Assembly (NCBI GenBank): GCA_013396995.1
Contig: VWZP01005794.1
Span: forward strand, 2,181,355 to 2,245,354
Length of the DNA: 64,000 nucleotides
From: Dicaeum eximium
Taxonomy: Eukaryota; Chordata; Aves; Passeriformes; Dicaeidae
Direction of reading: 5' to 3'
The position numbers were made by a program, and so were the translations under genes. This document shows, piece by piece, positions 1-12,689 of this stretch (position 1 is the first letter of the stretch; each line of letters begins with the position of its first letter). Under the pieces are notes generated by a model. It was not told the DNA's origin. It saw only the letters and a list, made by a program, of their open reading frames with translations, and searched no databases.

Positions 1-2229
1 GACACCATAATTAGAATCTCCTTAATGCCCTTCATTAGTATAAAAGTCACAACATCTTGTTATAGACTAGCTTTTTTATGCAATTGCCCAAAACTATTAT
101 AAAAAGTCCTCTAGGAATTGGTTCTGTTTTATCTGTGGTAATGAGTCTTCTGTACTGTCTACATTTTCACACAGCAGTTAGGAAGCTTTACTGTGTGACT
201 TCTGTTTCCCTTGGGCTCTATTTCAACTTATAACAGCACATGGGAATGAGAAAGTTTTCAAGGTAACAGATTCTGTTAACCTCAATGATATGAAAGTTTA
301 GAGAAGGATTCCACTGGCCAAAGAATTCTTGCATTTAGCTTTTATGTTTTTTCTAATTTTTAACTAGGGTAGCAAAACTTAATTAGTTCCAAAAGTAGAA
401 AAAGAAAGACACATAAAGACACTAAGATAAATAACTGAAAATACAGTTCATGTTTCTTTCTACCTGTGCAATTTTGTTTATAAAATGTACACTTCACAGA
501 TATACTTGTATCTACTATAATGCACACTGTGTTAAATACAAAGAATATTATTCTTTTGGTGATTAACACATAAGCAGTATTTGTTTACTCTGACACCACA
601 GTTTCAGTCTCACTTCAATTATCTTGCAAATGAGCAGTTAAAAGAAGCAAGTTTGAGAGAATATTGTCCTCTAATGAATAAAATGCTGCAAAGTCATCTG
701 GAAAACATGCAGGCAGTGCATTTACAGCAGCTATAACCATGGTCAGTATACACTTTAAGGCAGAACTGAGCTGTAAGTCAAAAAAATACATATAATAAAC
801 ACTCTAAACAATTATTCCAGGATTTTTTCCTAAATAATAATAAAAACAATAATCATAATGCACCATTCTAGAGTGTTAAGATAGGCACATTTTATTCTGG
901 TGAATTTTTCCAGAGAAAGTATTCCAAAAACAGGGCACCAGATAAAATTTCTCTTAACCCGCTATCTTTAATCCTCACAATTCTGTTGTAAAAAGCTGCT
1001 GCTCTTCAAAGTGTCATGCAAACCAAAGGTGCCCTACAGGGCAGTTAATGGGAGCAGTTGCTTTCTGGTTTTAAAAATCACACTTCATCAAACTGGGATT
1101 ATTATGGGTTTGAGGATTGTCAGTAAACAGGACCTATAAAAATGGAAGCAGAGCACTAAGTGCACCCTGCACTTGAGGCTACTTAAGGATGATGTAAGCC
1201 CTTGAAACAAAATGGATAGAGGTTAAGTCTTTGAAATTTTTAGGATGTCTTCATAGACTAATTTCAATTGAGTTTGTTATATTGACAGAACTAGGGACCC
1301 CCCACCAGCATAAAGCAAAGCAACCACCTTCATCACAACTTGTAAACAAAAAAAAATATTTTTGTGTGTGTGCTCATTTTGCATGAAAAACCAGGGGCAA
1401 TCTGTCCACTTAGAAAAACTGAATTCACACAAATTTCAGGTCCCCAGAAATTCTTTATCCAAATGGTTCACAGCATTACTTCATAGTACTTCATGGTATT
1501 GCTGCTTTTTTTAGGATTAGGTAACAAGAAATATTTTAAAAATCTATGTATTTTCATCAACTACTTCACAAATGTGGGGACAATAATAAAACCACAGAAA
1601 GAAACCTTTCAAAAAGAAGGGGAACATGAGCTCTGTATGAATGACAGAGCAACACAAAAATAACTCAGAGCAGCTTTGCAGAGGGTACAAACAGGGGAAA
1701 TGGTAGCTGAAACCTTATGGGATCTTACACATGAGCACCCTCACAAAGAATTAGAGTTCCACAGCAAAATCCTCTTCATTGTCTTTTAGGGGAAACCAAA
1801 GGGGTTTATGGCAAAGACATATACATATAACTCATGTTTCTACAGAGAAAAAAAATCAAAACATTAAATTGGGAGTTTAAGATGAAGAAATCATGCTTAC
1901 TTATTACCTAAAACATCCCACGGGAGAGCATTGATTTTAATATATTTTGCAATTTAAATATAATTAGCATGATATTAGCAATTCCAACAACAAACACCTA
2001 AATTGGCAATTCAAAATGCTGACTTGATTTCATTATTGTACAGTGTAAATGTATGACTTAGAAATACTGCACTCTTTTGTTTAATTAATTGCTATATTGT
2101 AATGGAGAAGACTTGTAACACATTCTATATCTTCAAATACAAGCAAAAATGGGAAGCCAAAGGTGCCAAATATTTCTCCAAAGGCATATTTCAACTTTGG
2201 TCAGTCTTTAGAATTTAACTACAACTGTT
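1..2229. other. AT-rich unique non-coding sequence
   Basis: I see no gene, RNA gene or recognised repeat here. Stops are dense in all frames; the only open frame of note (360-569, minus, 69 codons) is a low-complexity hydrophobic run with no recognisable family. There are short A and T runs only. Confidence 0.6.
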
Positions 2230-2289
2230 ACTTTCCTGGTGATGAATGAGATGACTTGCAGCTTCTCTCAATGCACCTTTTTGAGACAG

Positions 2290-2650
2290 GCTTCATGGAC
2301 ACACTTCCCCATGAGGAGCAGTGCCCCATGACTGCCCCATCCAGTCTGTGCTCCTTATTTCCCTGTTTCTGCTCCTTCAGTGGCCCATGTGTCCTGCCAG
2401 CATCTGGACTTGGAGCATGTGTCTTGCTGTAGGGTCCCAAACCGCTTCAGTACCCTGGGAGCACGAGCTGATCCTGGCACATCTCCATCATTCCCTATTC
2501 AGTTGCTGTTTACCCATGAGGAGCCTCAGCTTGGTGGTCCACCCTTTGCAGGAAATGCAGCACAGGGAGCAAAAGCTTTGCCAGTGCAGACAAGTAGTTT
2601 CTCTGTTTTCTCCTGAGGCGGTCTTGCACATTTCTCCAAATAGCACTTCA
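2290..2650. other. GC-richer island of unknown origin
   Basis: This stretch is clearly richer in G and C than its flanks and carries overlapping open frames on both strands (plus 2321-2674, 117 codons; minus 2228-2440, 70 codons). The words CCCATGAGGAGC occur twice (about 2309 and 2514). The frames encode no domain I recognise and there is no splice context that convinces me. It may be an old, decayed transposon or retroviral segment, or a chance composition island. It is bounded on the right by a poly-T run at 2706-2722. Confidence 0.35.
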
Positions 2651-2705
2651 TTCCCAGCCTTTTCTAATTCGTAGTTACTTTCTTATTTCTAACTCTCTTC
2701 CAAAC

Positions 2706-2722
2706 TTTTTTTTTTTTTTTTT
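2706..2722. repeat. poly-T run
   Basis: A 17-base uninterrupted T run, seen directly. It is a simple repeat with no further signal. Confidence 0.9.
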
Positions 2723-3049
2723 AATTTTATGAAAATAATTACATGGGTCCAAAGAGACACACATTGTGTTTATGTTTTTGCATCTGTGTGCATTAGGGAA
2801 TTACCATTTCTTTGTTTTGACTTTCATATCAAGGCAGGTTTCCACCACTCCTATTTACTCTAACTGTAAAAAGATAACTGTTTAAGTGCCGATTAAAATA
2901 TGACTGAGGAATCATAAAATTGTGAAATCAAATAATCTGTGGACCAATGTTGTTCTCTTCTTATTAAATATTTTTTTTATGGTTGGGTAAATTTCCATTT
3001 GCTTTTTCATATGCATATGAGGGATTTTTCAAACAAATATTATGATATT

Positions 3050-3450
3050 TGTGTCCCTCAGGGGCAGGACATAGACTCCATCTCAGAAGGTCTTTGATTC
3101 AGAAGGCTTTATCAAGAATGACTCCATAATATCAGAAGGCTTAAGCTTATTGCTTATTACTTATTTCAGAGGGCTCCTAGCTTAGCTTCTTGCTTAGCTT
3201 ATTCTTCGCTTAGTCTTAGCTTTACAAGTGGAACCCAAGACAAGCTCTCTATTTCCACTGGTTAAGAAACAGTATTGCTCATATTGTGGGAACAGGATAG
3301 ACAAACAACACCTGTGTCCCTGAGAGGGAACACAGCTCAGAGATTGTTTACAGAATATCTGCTGAGAAACTCAGAAGTTTCCCTTGAGAAGAAAAACCTT
3401 AGCAGGTGTGCTGCTAGGAAATTCAGAAACCCAAAATTATGAATACCACA
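3050..3450 (+). mobile_element. probable decayed LTR-type repeat
   Basis: The segment begins near TGTGTCCCTC and ends near AATACCACA, so it has a TG...CA outline. It holds four copies of a TCAGAAGG-like word (3083, 3099, 3132, and 3166 as TCAGAGGG), followed by a run of CTTAGCTT-type words between 3175 and 3225. From memory, AGAAGGCTT-rich sequence of this kind is common in passerine endogenous-retrovirus LTRs. I cannot place the ends exactly, see no clean target-site duplication, and find no coding remnant. Orientation is a guess from the TG...CA reading only. Confidence 0.4.
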
Positions 3451-6240
3451 AAATATGATGGATGTGAAAGCATATTAAAATTACATGGACACTTTAAAAA
3501 GTCGTTATGTTTTAATGTTTGAAAGCCCTGGTAAAAATTACTAGATTGAAGCAAATAATAGAAACTAATTACTCAACTTACATTGTTTGTTTGCCCAGAT
3601 GCTAATTGATTCTTTATATCTATTAAAATAAGCAAATGCTTAAACTTTAAAATTGCTCTTTGGATTTATCACGGTTTTCTACATATATTAAACATTCACT
3701 CTTTGAGTTGGGAATGACGAGTTGTAATTAGCTAAATTAACCATCCCTGCTCATATGGCTGACAGAGAGAACTCTTCTGATGGTAATAATTGAAAATACA
3801 CCTGAAGTTTGTATTTGCATTTGCCAAAAAATGAAACTGGAAATAAAAGCTTTAGTGACCATATGCCACCAATATGACAACATTTTTCTGGAATGTGATG
3901 CAAAAAAAAAAGAAGTCTGATCATATCAATTCATATAGTGACCTGAATTCTTTTGCAATTTTTTCTTAAACAAAAACAAAGAACCCTCCACCTCTTCACC
4001 AGGGTCTTGCTCTGACTTGACTATGGATGGTAAAGAAAATTTGCCTAACAAGATGAAAAGGCTGATAGTTACATTTTTGTGAGTCACTTCTAGTTCATTT
4101 TTACACATTTCAAAAGGCTGAAGGGGCAGGTATGACACAGCATTACTTTGTGTGTATTAAAAGTCATCAGATTCCCTGCATCCCTCCAGACTTCTCAGAT
4201 GTTATCTAGGAAGGTGTGGTTTAACACTGTTTTCTCATTTTTCATGAAAGGTCTGTGGATTTTTTTATGACAAGTTTAACAAATTTCATTGGTGTTGAAC
4301 AAGCTTAGGTAATATAAATGAAGGAAAAAAATGCAATTAGATATGAACTATTAGGAAAGCGTCTGCTGATTCACAGCTGTTCATATCTTTTTCTTAATTA
4401 GGTCTTAATTAAAACACAAATTTAATTAAAAGCATAACTTCTATCAACATAGAAATTGCAGCTTTACAGAAGTACGAACAACAGTACTCAGCAGCATCAC
4501 TTCAAATGCACATGTGCTATATAAAAGCCCTTAATATTGTCAGAGAAGAGACTGACATAAGAGGCTGTGTCAGGGCAGTGTTTGCTAATGCCACTGAGCA
4601 CGCAGTGACATGATACACAGAGCGGAGTGACACAATGGCTCGTGTCAAAGAACCAGATGTAACACTTTGCGTACGTCAAGGTACATTGAGCTTTTGGGAA
4701 CATCAGCATGCCTAGAAGCAAGATTAGGTCATCATGGTATGAACTGAAAAAAGTGGACTGTAACAGGCAGAAAAGATCTTGTTTCATGTAATGTAAATAA
4801 CTGTCATTTACTTTTAAATGTCATAATGATGCTGGTTATAAACAACAAAGAAACTTTTGATACAATTCTCATCTTATTTGACTGCATTGCTATGTACTGC
4901 CATGGCTTGAAGAGATACATAGGTGCTAAGCAGGATGTATAAATATTCAAGAGAAACTGTAGATACGAAGAAAAATAAATGGATAGTTAAGATAATACAT
5001 ATATCCCCTGATATATTGTGGAAACATTAACAACCATTTCACTGGGTAAAAAAAGCCCCAATAATGTACCATAAAGTCCACACCTCCATCATTATGGGAC
5101 AGTTTTGGAACATTTATTTCTTTTAAGTAAAATACTGTTACTTCTTTTTGCTTTACAATGATTACCGTCATGTGCTCTCTTTATACCTTCATCCTAATTA
5201 AGAGAATTCACTAACAGGGAAAACACTAAAATTGTTCTGCTTATTTTATTGCAAATTATAAATATACCTTGCTTCACAAGGCTGGAAACTGAGTCACTGT
5301 ATTCACTGGGATTAAATACATGTGTCTTTAAACTAGTCTTTGTTGTAGAGAATGGCTCTTGCTTCTTCCAGTGTCTTTCAGAAAGAAAAAGAACATATTT
5401 GCTCATTCATTTGCAAAACACTATCTGTGATAGGATACAAGGCTGCAAAAACCTAAAGCTGCTGAAGGGGGTGATATAAATGTGACTGGGAGTCACTAGA
5501 TGTCACTATTGCAAGCAGGCTTGTGCTCCTGTTTATCCAAAAATAGCAGGGCGTGCAGCTTGGGGAAATTCTTTCTCAAAAGTGCTTGCTGGCAGGTGTC
5601 TTCCTCTGTATTTGGAAAATAAAATGAACATTTTAATGGCAATGATGATAAACACTAACTGTTTATCAGCAAAGTGACAAACAGTTGACGAAAAGGTATT
5701 TAAATGCATGGTTTGCTTTTTACAAATTGTGGTTGATACAAAGTGTAAAAGTCAGACAACCCAAATGACAGCGTTCATGTGCTGGACTTTTGGTAAGGAC
5801 TGGTAAACACTGCCAGGGAACAGTGTGGCCAGGGAAGGAAAAAGGAAGGAGTATTTATGAGATGCAATATTTTGAAAAGTTTTGAACAACATCTGACTGA
5901 ACCTTTATGATTTCAGTCTGAACTGGAGGTTTCCTTTCTCTTGTGAGGAATAAAAGTTCATCAGTGTGTTCTCCTGAGAGGTCACAGCCATTCTTTCAGA
6001 GAGGAGATCGATCTCTCGGATATGAAATTCAGGGCTATGCCTTATTTGTGGTTTAATACTTGAGAGTCAGGACTAAGAAGCAGGTTTCTGAGATTTATAT
6101 CTTGATTTTGCAATCAACTCTTTTTGTGGACTTCAACAAGTCACTTATCTCCCTGTTTCAATTTCCTCATCCTGAGAGAAAGAGAATTAAGGGAAGGAGA
6201 CATGACAGGATGTGAACAAAGAGGGTCTGAAAAGAAAAAG
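3451..6240. other. AT-rich unique non-coding sequence
   Basis: No gene or recognised transposon. A small cluster of TTAATTA-type words sits at 4391-4430. Open frames, such as 4497-4787 on the minus strand (96 codons), are Cys/Leu/Phe-rich and unlike any family I know. Confidence 0.55.
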
Positions 6241-6242
6241 TC

Positions 6243-6440
6243 TGGGTTTTTTCCCTTTTTATTTTTTTTTAAATTTCTTTTGTTTGTTTGTTTGGTGTTT
6301 TGTGGGTGGTTTTTTTGGTGGTTTTTTTTTTTTTGTTTGTTTGTTTGTTTGTTTTGTTTTGTTTTGTTTTGTTTTGTTTTTAATTTTTGATTTCCTTTTC
6401 CCTGGGATCGTTGGGGTTTTTTTTGTTCTACTTTTTTCAA
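6243..6440. repeat. T/G-rich low-complexity tract, (TTTG)n and (TTTTG)n
   Basis: Nearly 200 bases are almost only T and G on the plus strand. The tract includes a TTTG run around 6280-6295, another around 6333-6353, and then a TTTTG run to about 6380. Both strands stay open through it (Phe/Leu/Cys-rich plus frames, Lys/Asn/Gln-rich minus frames), which makes false open frames of about 100 codons. These are products of the repeat, not genes. Confidence 0.9.
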
Positions 6441-9400
6441 GAGGTCTTATTTTTAATGCAATATTCAAAGTGAATGGTGTGAAGAATAATAATTTTAGAG
6501 GGTCACCTGTTAGAAATTTGTGATATATGCTAGCTAGGAAATATTCAAATCATTAAAGCATGAGAATGGTTCTGTAATTCATGTTGCATAATTCAGGAAT
6601 CAACACAGCAGAGTATTAGTAAACAATAGATTTGCCCCAAAGAGGTCTTTAAAAGTCAGTAATGCAAGACATTGCAACTAGGAAATATGACTGAATTTAG
6701 TTAAGAATAGAGCATTTTGAAAAACTCTGTCATTAAGTGTTGGATATTTAACTTTCCTAAAGCAAAGATATTCTTATTAGTTTGAATAGGGACTATACTA
6801 TATACATTGTTGTACTACATTTATTTTCATCATGTTTAGACTCAAATTTTACTTTGAGAATGATGGTAATGGAAGAAATTCTACAGAAAAGAAAATTAGG
6901 CATACCTATTCACTAAGATAATACTAAATACAGCTAAGCAACAAAGTGTCTTCTAAGACAAGAAGAACAATCATAAAAAGTCATAAAAGTGTTAATAGTT
7001 TCTGATAGGTATATAATTATAAAGATTCTTCAAGAATAAAATGAACAATTAAATATCCAGGCCAAAATACAATTCAGTGCAATTGAAAAGAGGCCAAAGG
7101 TTTAACCATGTTGTTTATTTCTTCTTCTTTTCTGGAAGTAATTTAAAACATTTGAAATTGTTTTTACTAATTATGAAATAATCACACCAGTTCATTCCTA
7201 AAAATTCCAGAGTCAGTCTAGAGGAAGAAATAGAAACTATTTAATTAATGTACTCCAGATAGTCATGTTTAATTTGTCTCATTAAAAAACCTCCTCCACC
7301 CCTGGCTTCTGGAAAATCAGTGTTCCCGCTTACATGTCCAGGGCTAGAGCTAAAATAAGAGCTAGTTAGGGGAACATTAAACTATTGTTTACATCAAATT
7401 AAAGAAGTTTTATGATGCAGAAACTATGGGATAAAGTGATTCTGCACATAGAACAGCAGAATGAATTAAGTTAAGCAGGACACCACCACAGCATCAGCTT
7501 CCTGTGAGATATACCAGCAGAGCAGCATTAATTAGCTGATTCTATTAACTGACTTAGGCAAATGAGTTTGCCTTTCTCAATTCCAGTTGCTTCACGTAGT
7601 AAACACATATTAGGATTCCTTTGCCACGACTGATGTGATGCCAGCCTGGACTATACAGGAATAAAAATATTGACAAGAATATCAAGTATTGGATAACTTT
7701 ATGGAGCTCCTCAAATTTGGAGAATTTCTAATGGAAGCTGTTTGCTTTTAATTCCCGTATTAAATCTTGGATAATTTGTGCAAATTTCAGAACAAGCACA
7801 TATGAACATATGGTGTTTTAAATCACAGCAGAAGGTCCTGATAGGAGTAGGTGTACCGTAACTGAAGGGATGTGTTCTGTTAGTTTAAAATGGCCTTTAT
7901 GGAATTTCTAATGAGAAGACATAAGAGATTGCAGCTATTTCCCACATGGAAGACATGGAATACTAGCCACCTCTGCCTCCTGCTTTATCATCACAACTAG
8001 ATCAGGAAAAGCTGATATCTTCCTGCACAGCTGGAGCTTCAAATTAGGCAGTAAATCCTCAAGACTACAATTTTTCCTCAACACTGTTCAACCAAGATCT
8101 TTGTGAAAACAGTTTGCTGGAAAACTAAGACTTCACATATATAAGCAGCTATACATAAGAGCAATATATACATACCTATACATTCAAGAACTACAGAGGT
8201 AATGAAATAATAAAACATGTGACTGTCTTTTGAACTGCTATGTGAAACCTAGGCTGAAACACCCAGTAAGAAAAACCACTTGATTTTTAAAATCACAGCG
8301 ATTATAACCCTGGAACGATTAATCCCTTCCACCAGCTCTTGAAGTACAAACTGCAAAGCTGCAATGGGCACAGCTGGTTAGGGATACATGAGGTAATATT
8401 TTACTTGGCTCATTCTGTCCACCAAAAAAAACAAGAATACCATATGTATATTCCCTGCTTATTTCAATAAATGTCCTAACACTGACAGCTCTTTTTTTAA
8501 AATTTTGTTTTATAAATTTCAAGGGAAATAATATTAAAAAATCTTTAATTCTGCATTCTGAAACCTCTAAAATGCATGTGTGCTATCTGTAGGGTCTGAA
8601 ATGAATAAAAATCCCAAGTAGGGTTGCAACATTCCAGGAAAAAAAATCCATGAGCTTCAATACAATAAGTGGCTGAGCTGTCTTTGACAGTGGATTTGCA
8701 GCCTTCAAAGCAAAGTAATAATTTTGAGTAAATCATATTCATTTAAAATTGTCTGGTATAAATTGGATTCCTTTCAGCAAGTACGAGAGAGATGATGACA
8801 TATGCAGACTACTGTCCTCAGTTCCCCTTAAATTTCATACACAGAATGTACAGTTCTCACCCTCTGATTCAAGAAGCTCTAGTGCCCATTCTTGCTTCTC
8901 ATGTATTACAAAGCTGGTCATTTTTTAGTGATTAAAACTTCTATTTCTTCTCTTGAAATGAATTAATATCAAAGAAACTTAGCAATAAACTGAGTAATGG
9001 TAAATTTTTTTTCTCATCCATTTAGGCATCTTAGCTACAATCTTAGTCTTAAGGTAAGTGTCAAAACAGAACCTAAAAGAACATTAGATAAATATCAAGA
9101 ACCTGAGACCTGAATGTTCACTGATTACTGCATAAGAGAAAATCAACAAGCAATCATGAAATAACAGCAGCTATTTTAATTCTGCATACAAGGAGAAACA
9201 CCCAATTTAAATCTCACATGTAAGAATGAAATGCAACTGTGTTTAGCTACAAACACTATCAAACTTGGTTTCTGTTTATTTATACTTCTGGTACACTGAA
9301 GCAGGAAAACTGAGTGCTTTTAGGTAGTATAGTTGCAAGATTAACTTCTCTGTTTTTAAACACCAGACATCTAGTGTATCAACTTCCTTATTCAGCAGAA

Positions 9401-10440
9401 ACACGCTGCAGGAACTTTTCCCCAAAAGTATTAGAAAGATAAAGGCCAGACATACACATGTTCAACTGAAAAAAGGGTATTTCATGTGAGGTAGGTCTCA
9501 CACCCTGAAAGTCTCATACATGGATGTATTCACTTCAGTTTTATTCACTACATATGTATTCACTCCCAGTTTTGCACACTGATTCCCAGGAATGCATCCT
9601 ATATTTTAAATAAATGGCCAGCTGGACAATACTATGCAGTCATTATATTGGAAAATATGTTTTTTGTAATATAAGAAACATGTCTTATAATACACATATT
9701 CTCTTGAGTCACTAACATTCCTTTAACTCACAGTTATTAACCTTAAGTAATCACCCACCTTGTACACAGACCATGTAACCTGGGAGTGAGAGGAAAACTG
9801 CAGAGGTAAATAAAAACTAAGCACTGTAGTCCTTTGGGTGACATGTTTAACTGCCTAGCATGCTTGTATCAAATATGGAGTTCATAAAGCTTTATCCACA
9901 TGCCTCTGCAATTGCCTTTTCCTTCTTTTAGTAGTTAAACTGACTCGCAGAGAAACCAACCAGTTAAAACTGGGATCTACTCTGCAATTCACCATGTCAA
10001 TCAGCCAAACTTTGTCTTTTCATTCCAATATTTTACATGTGATGGATAGTGATACTTAACCATGAATGTATTTAGGCATATATGATTTGAGTTAAATTGC
10101 TAAAATGAAAATATTTTGCATCTGTATAGAATTTCTTCTCTATTACCACAATAGTGGCTTAATTTCCCTCCCAAAAACAAAGGCTTCTCTAAACTGTCTA
10201 TTTTCAAAATATACTCAGATAAAAAATATTTATATGAACAAAATACAATTGTCACTTTTGAGTAGAAAACACACTTCATGTCTATATAAGATAGATTCCA
10301 TCTCTTGTTAGTTGTGCTTGCATACTAGTTTTATAACAGTATTTTAATTATCAGTTTGAAACCAAAATGCAGTTATTATGGTGGTGGAGGAGAGGCTGAA
10401 AATGAGCTGGCAATCTGCACTTATAGCCCAAACTCCCAAC
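6441..10440. other. AT-rich unique non-coding sequence
   Basis: I see nothing identifiable here. Open frames do not exceed about 72 codons and show no family features. No microsatellite of note. Confidence 0.55.
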
Positions 10441-10445
10441 TGTAT

Positions 10446-11060
10446 CCCAGATGGTATCAAAAGCAGCGTGGGCAGGAGGGCAAGGGAGGGGATTCTGCCC
10501 CTCCACTCCGTCTGGTGAGACCCCACCTGCAGTGCTGCACCCAGCTCTGGGCTCCCCAGCACAGGAAGGACAAGGACCTGCTGCAGTGAGTCCAGAGGAG
10601 CCCATCAAGCTGATCTGAGGGGTGAAGCGCCTCTTCTATGCGGAAAGGCTGAGAGATGGGATTGCTCAGCCTGGCAAGGAGAAAGTTTGAGGTGACCTAA
10701 TTGCAGTCTTCCAGTACCTGAAGGGAGCCTACAAGAAAGACTGAGAGGGACTTTTTCCAAGAGCATGTAGTGACAGGACAAGGGAGAGTGAATTCAGACT
10801 CAAGGGGAGTAGTTCTAATTAGGTATTAGAGGAGGAATTAGGAGGAAATTCTTCACTGTGAGAGTGGTGAGGCACTGGAACAGGTGGCCCAGAGAAGTTG
10901 TGGATGCCCCATCCCATGAAGTGCTCAAAGTCAGGTTGGATGGGTCTCTGAGCAACCTGGCCAGTGAAAGGTGTCCTTGCCTATGGCAGGGGGGTTGGAA
11001 CTAGATGATCTTTAATGTCCCTTCCAGCACAAACCCTTTCATGGTTCTCTGATTATTAAG
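10446..11060 (+). mobile_element. CR1 LINE fragment, 3' end (ORF2 C-terminus plus 3' UTR)
   Basis: A 5'-truncated copy of the avian CR1 non-LTR retrotransposon in plus orientation. The first part reads as the C-terminal region of ORF2, after the reverse-transcriptase core: a broken version of the LVRPHLQCCTQLWAPQH block near 10512-10565, with a stop soon after. It is followed by the usual CR1 3' landmarks: GCCTACAAGAAAGA, TAGTGACAGGACAAGGG, GAGGCACTGGAACAGGTGG and GATGATCTTTAATGTCCC. It finishes with a decayed octamer tail (CATGGTTCTCTGATT). It has stops and small indels, cannot code, and is a dead copy like most bird CR1s. Confidence 0.93.
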
Positions 11061-12560
11061 CCAGCATTTTTGATGTCTCACCTAGAAATGCATTTCCTAA
11101 CTTAGTACACTTTAAAATGGGGCTTATATGGATGCTGAAGAAAGCTGAACTATACTAAATTCCCTAAAGTTAGATTATTTCTGAAAGCATCACTTAAAGA
11201 GCTGGGAACATTATTCGCAGGCATTGAAAGTACCTGAAGTTATTATAGTTCTTAAAACAGCAGTAGAAGAGAGATACCTAAAGATGGTCTTATTTCTTTT
11301 TTAGAGCTGAGTAGTAAGGAGTTCTGTCTGGCATTCAGTAAAATACATTCATGATATTAAAAAAAAAAAAAAGCTATAGCAATAAAAACAAACCGAGATG
11401 TTTAAATGAACTCTACCAAGGTATTTTGTACTTCTAGCAGCAGCAGTTGGAAGAAGCAGAAGAAGTAGTGTTAAACATTGCTTTCTTCAGATGCATTTCT
11501 ATACAGTGAGGACACTCCTGAGGAAGCTTTAGAAGACTTTGCCATGAAAATGGAAATTTCTTCATATGACAGTGTAGTCAACACTTAAAAAACATTGATT
11601 GTATGAGCACTAATTGGAAATTTTACATTCATGGTCCTCTGGGAGTGAGAGGAATTGGCTATCAGATGACAGGAAAGATACTTTACCAAACCCAGTGTGT
11701 AGGAAACAATTTTATCAGAACCTTCTGGCTTTGGGGGCCTTTTCTGAATTGAAAACTACAGCAAGATTGACACTTTCATTATTATTTGATATAAAACTTA
11801 TAAATGGAAATCCTTTGCCTTCTTCACTTGACAGTGGGTTACACGGCAATCATTCAAAATATAATAAAGCCCCTTGCACCGCTTTGTATTTCATGTGTTT
11901 GACAGAATACAGCTCTTGACAAATTCCTCAAGAATTAGGTCCTGAGTCTCCTTTTTAAAAGGTTTTTCAGAAGTTAATCATAAACATGACCTAGAAGCTT
12001 AAAACCCATTCTAAATGCATACATAATAAGCAGTGTTGCAATGCTGAATATGCATTATCAAAATTGTAAGGTCTCTGGGAAATCCTTTAAGAAGGTAAAA
12101 GCATTTCTTTGTTTCCCAAGGCCAAAATGCACACCACCACTCTGGCAAAATTACAGCATGGTTCAGCTGAAGTGACCAAAATTACTTGTATGTTTGTCAA
12201 AAGTAAATTTAAAAAATACATGTGTTCTATTTTGGTTTTAGTTTAATATCAAAAATCCAATATTGTTTCCAGCTTGAAAAATTCAAAGCCATGTGCCAGA
12301 CTTTGGCAGCTCAAATGAAGAAATATTTTGCAATGAACTATTTTATAAGTAACCCCATCCATTATTCACTCATTTATGTGGGAAAGATCAAGAGCAGTAA
12401 CATTTTGATATCCACATCTACACAGTAGCTTTGTTAAAATATTTAACATGAATAAATACATAATTATGTATGGCAAAGACTGATATAGCAACCTGCAACT
12501 ACTCATGTCAAAGTACTCTACAATGTCCTGAAAGAAATTAATTTCTAAATGCACAATTTT
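11061..12560. other. unique non-coding sequence
   Basis: No gene recognised. A 14-base poly-A lies at 11359-11372. The best open frame (11614-11919, plus, 101 codons) has no recognisable domain, signal peptide or splice context and is probably chance. Confidence 0.5.
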
Positions 12561-12652
12561 AGTCTTTTTTTTTTTTTTTAACCTTAATACATACAGACAT
12601 TTCCACAGACATTTATGGTTCTTCTGCTCTGTAAGGTAAATGAGAGCCACAT

Positions 12653-12671
12653 ACACACACACACACACACA
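12653..12671. repeat. (CA)n microsatellite
   Basis: About nine uninterrupted AC/CA dinucleotides, with a further short imperfect run to about 12685. Seen directly; a candidate polymorphic marker only. Confidence 0.92.
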
Positions 12672-12689
12672 GAGATACACACACAAGAG

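Noticed and set aside
6141..6523. Phe/Cys/Val-rich membrane-like protein and Lys/Asn-rich protein
   Set aside because: They are translations of a T/G-rich low-complexity tract.
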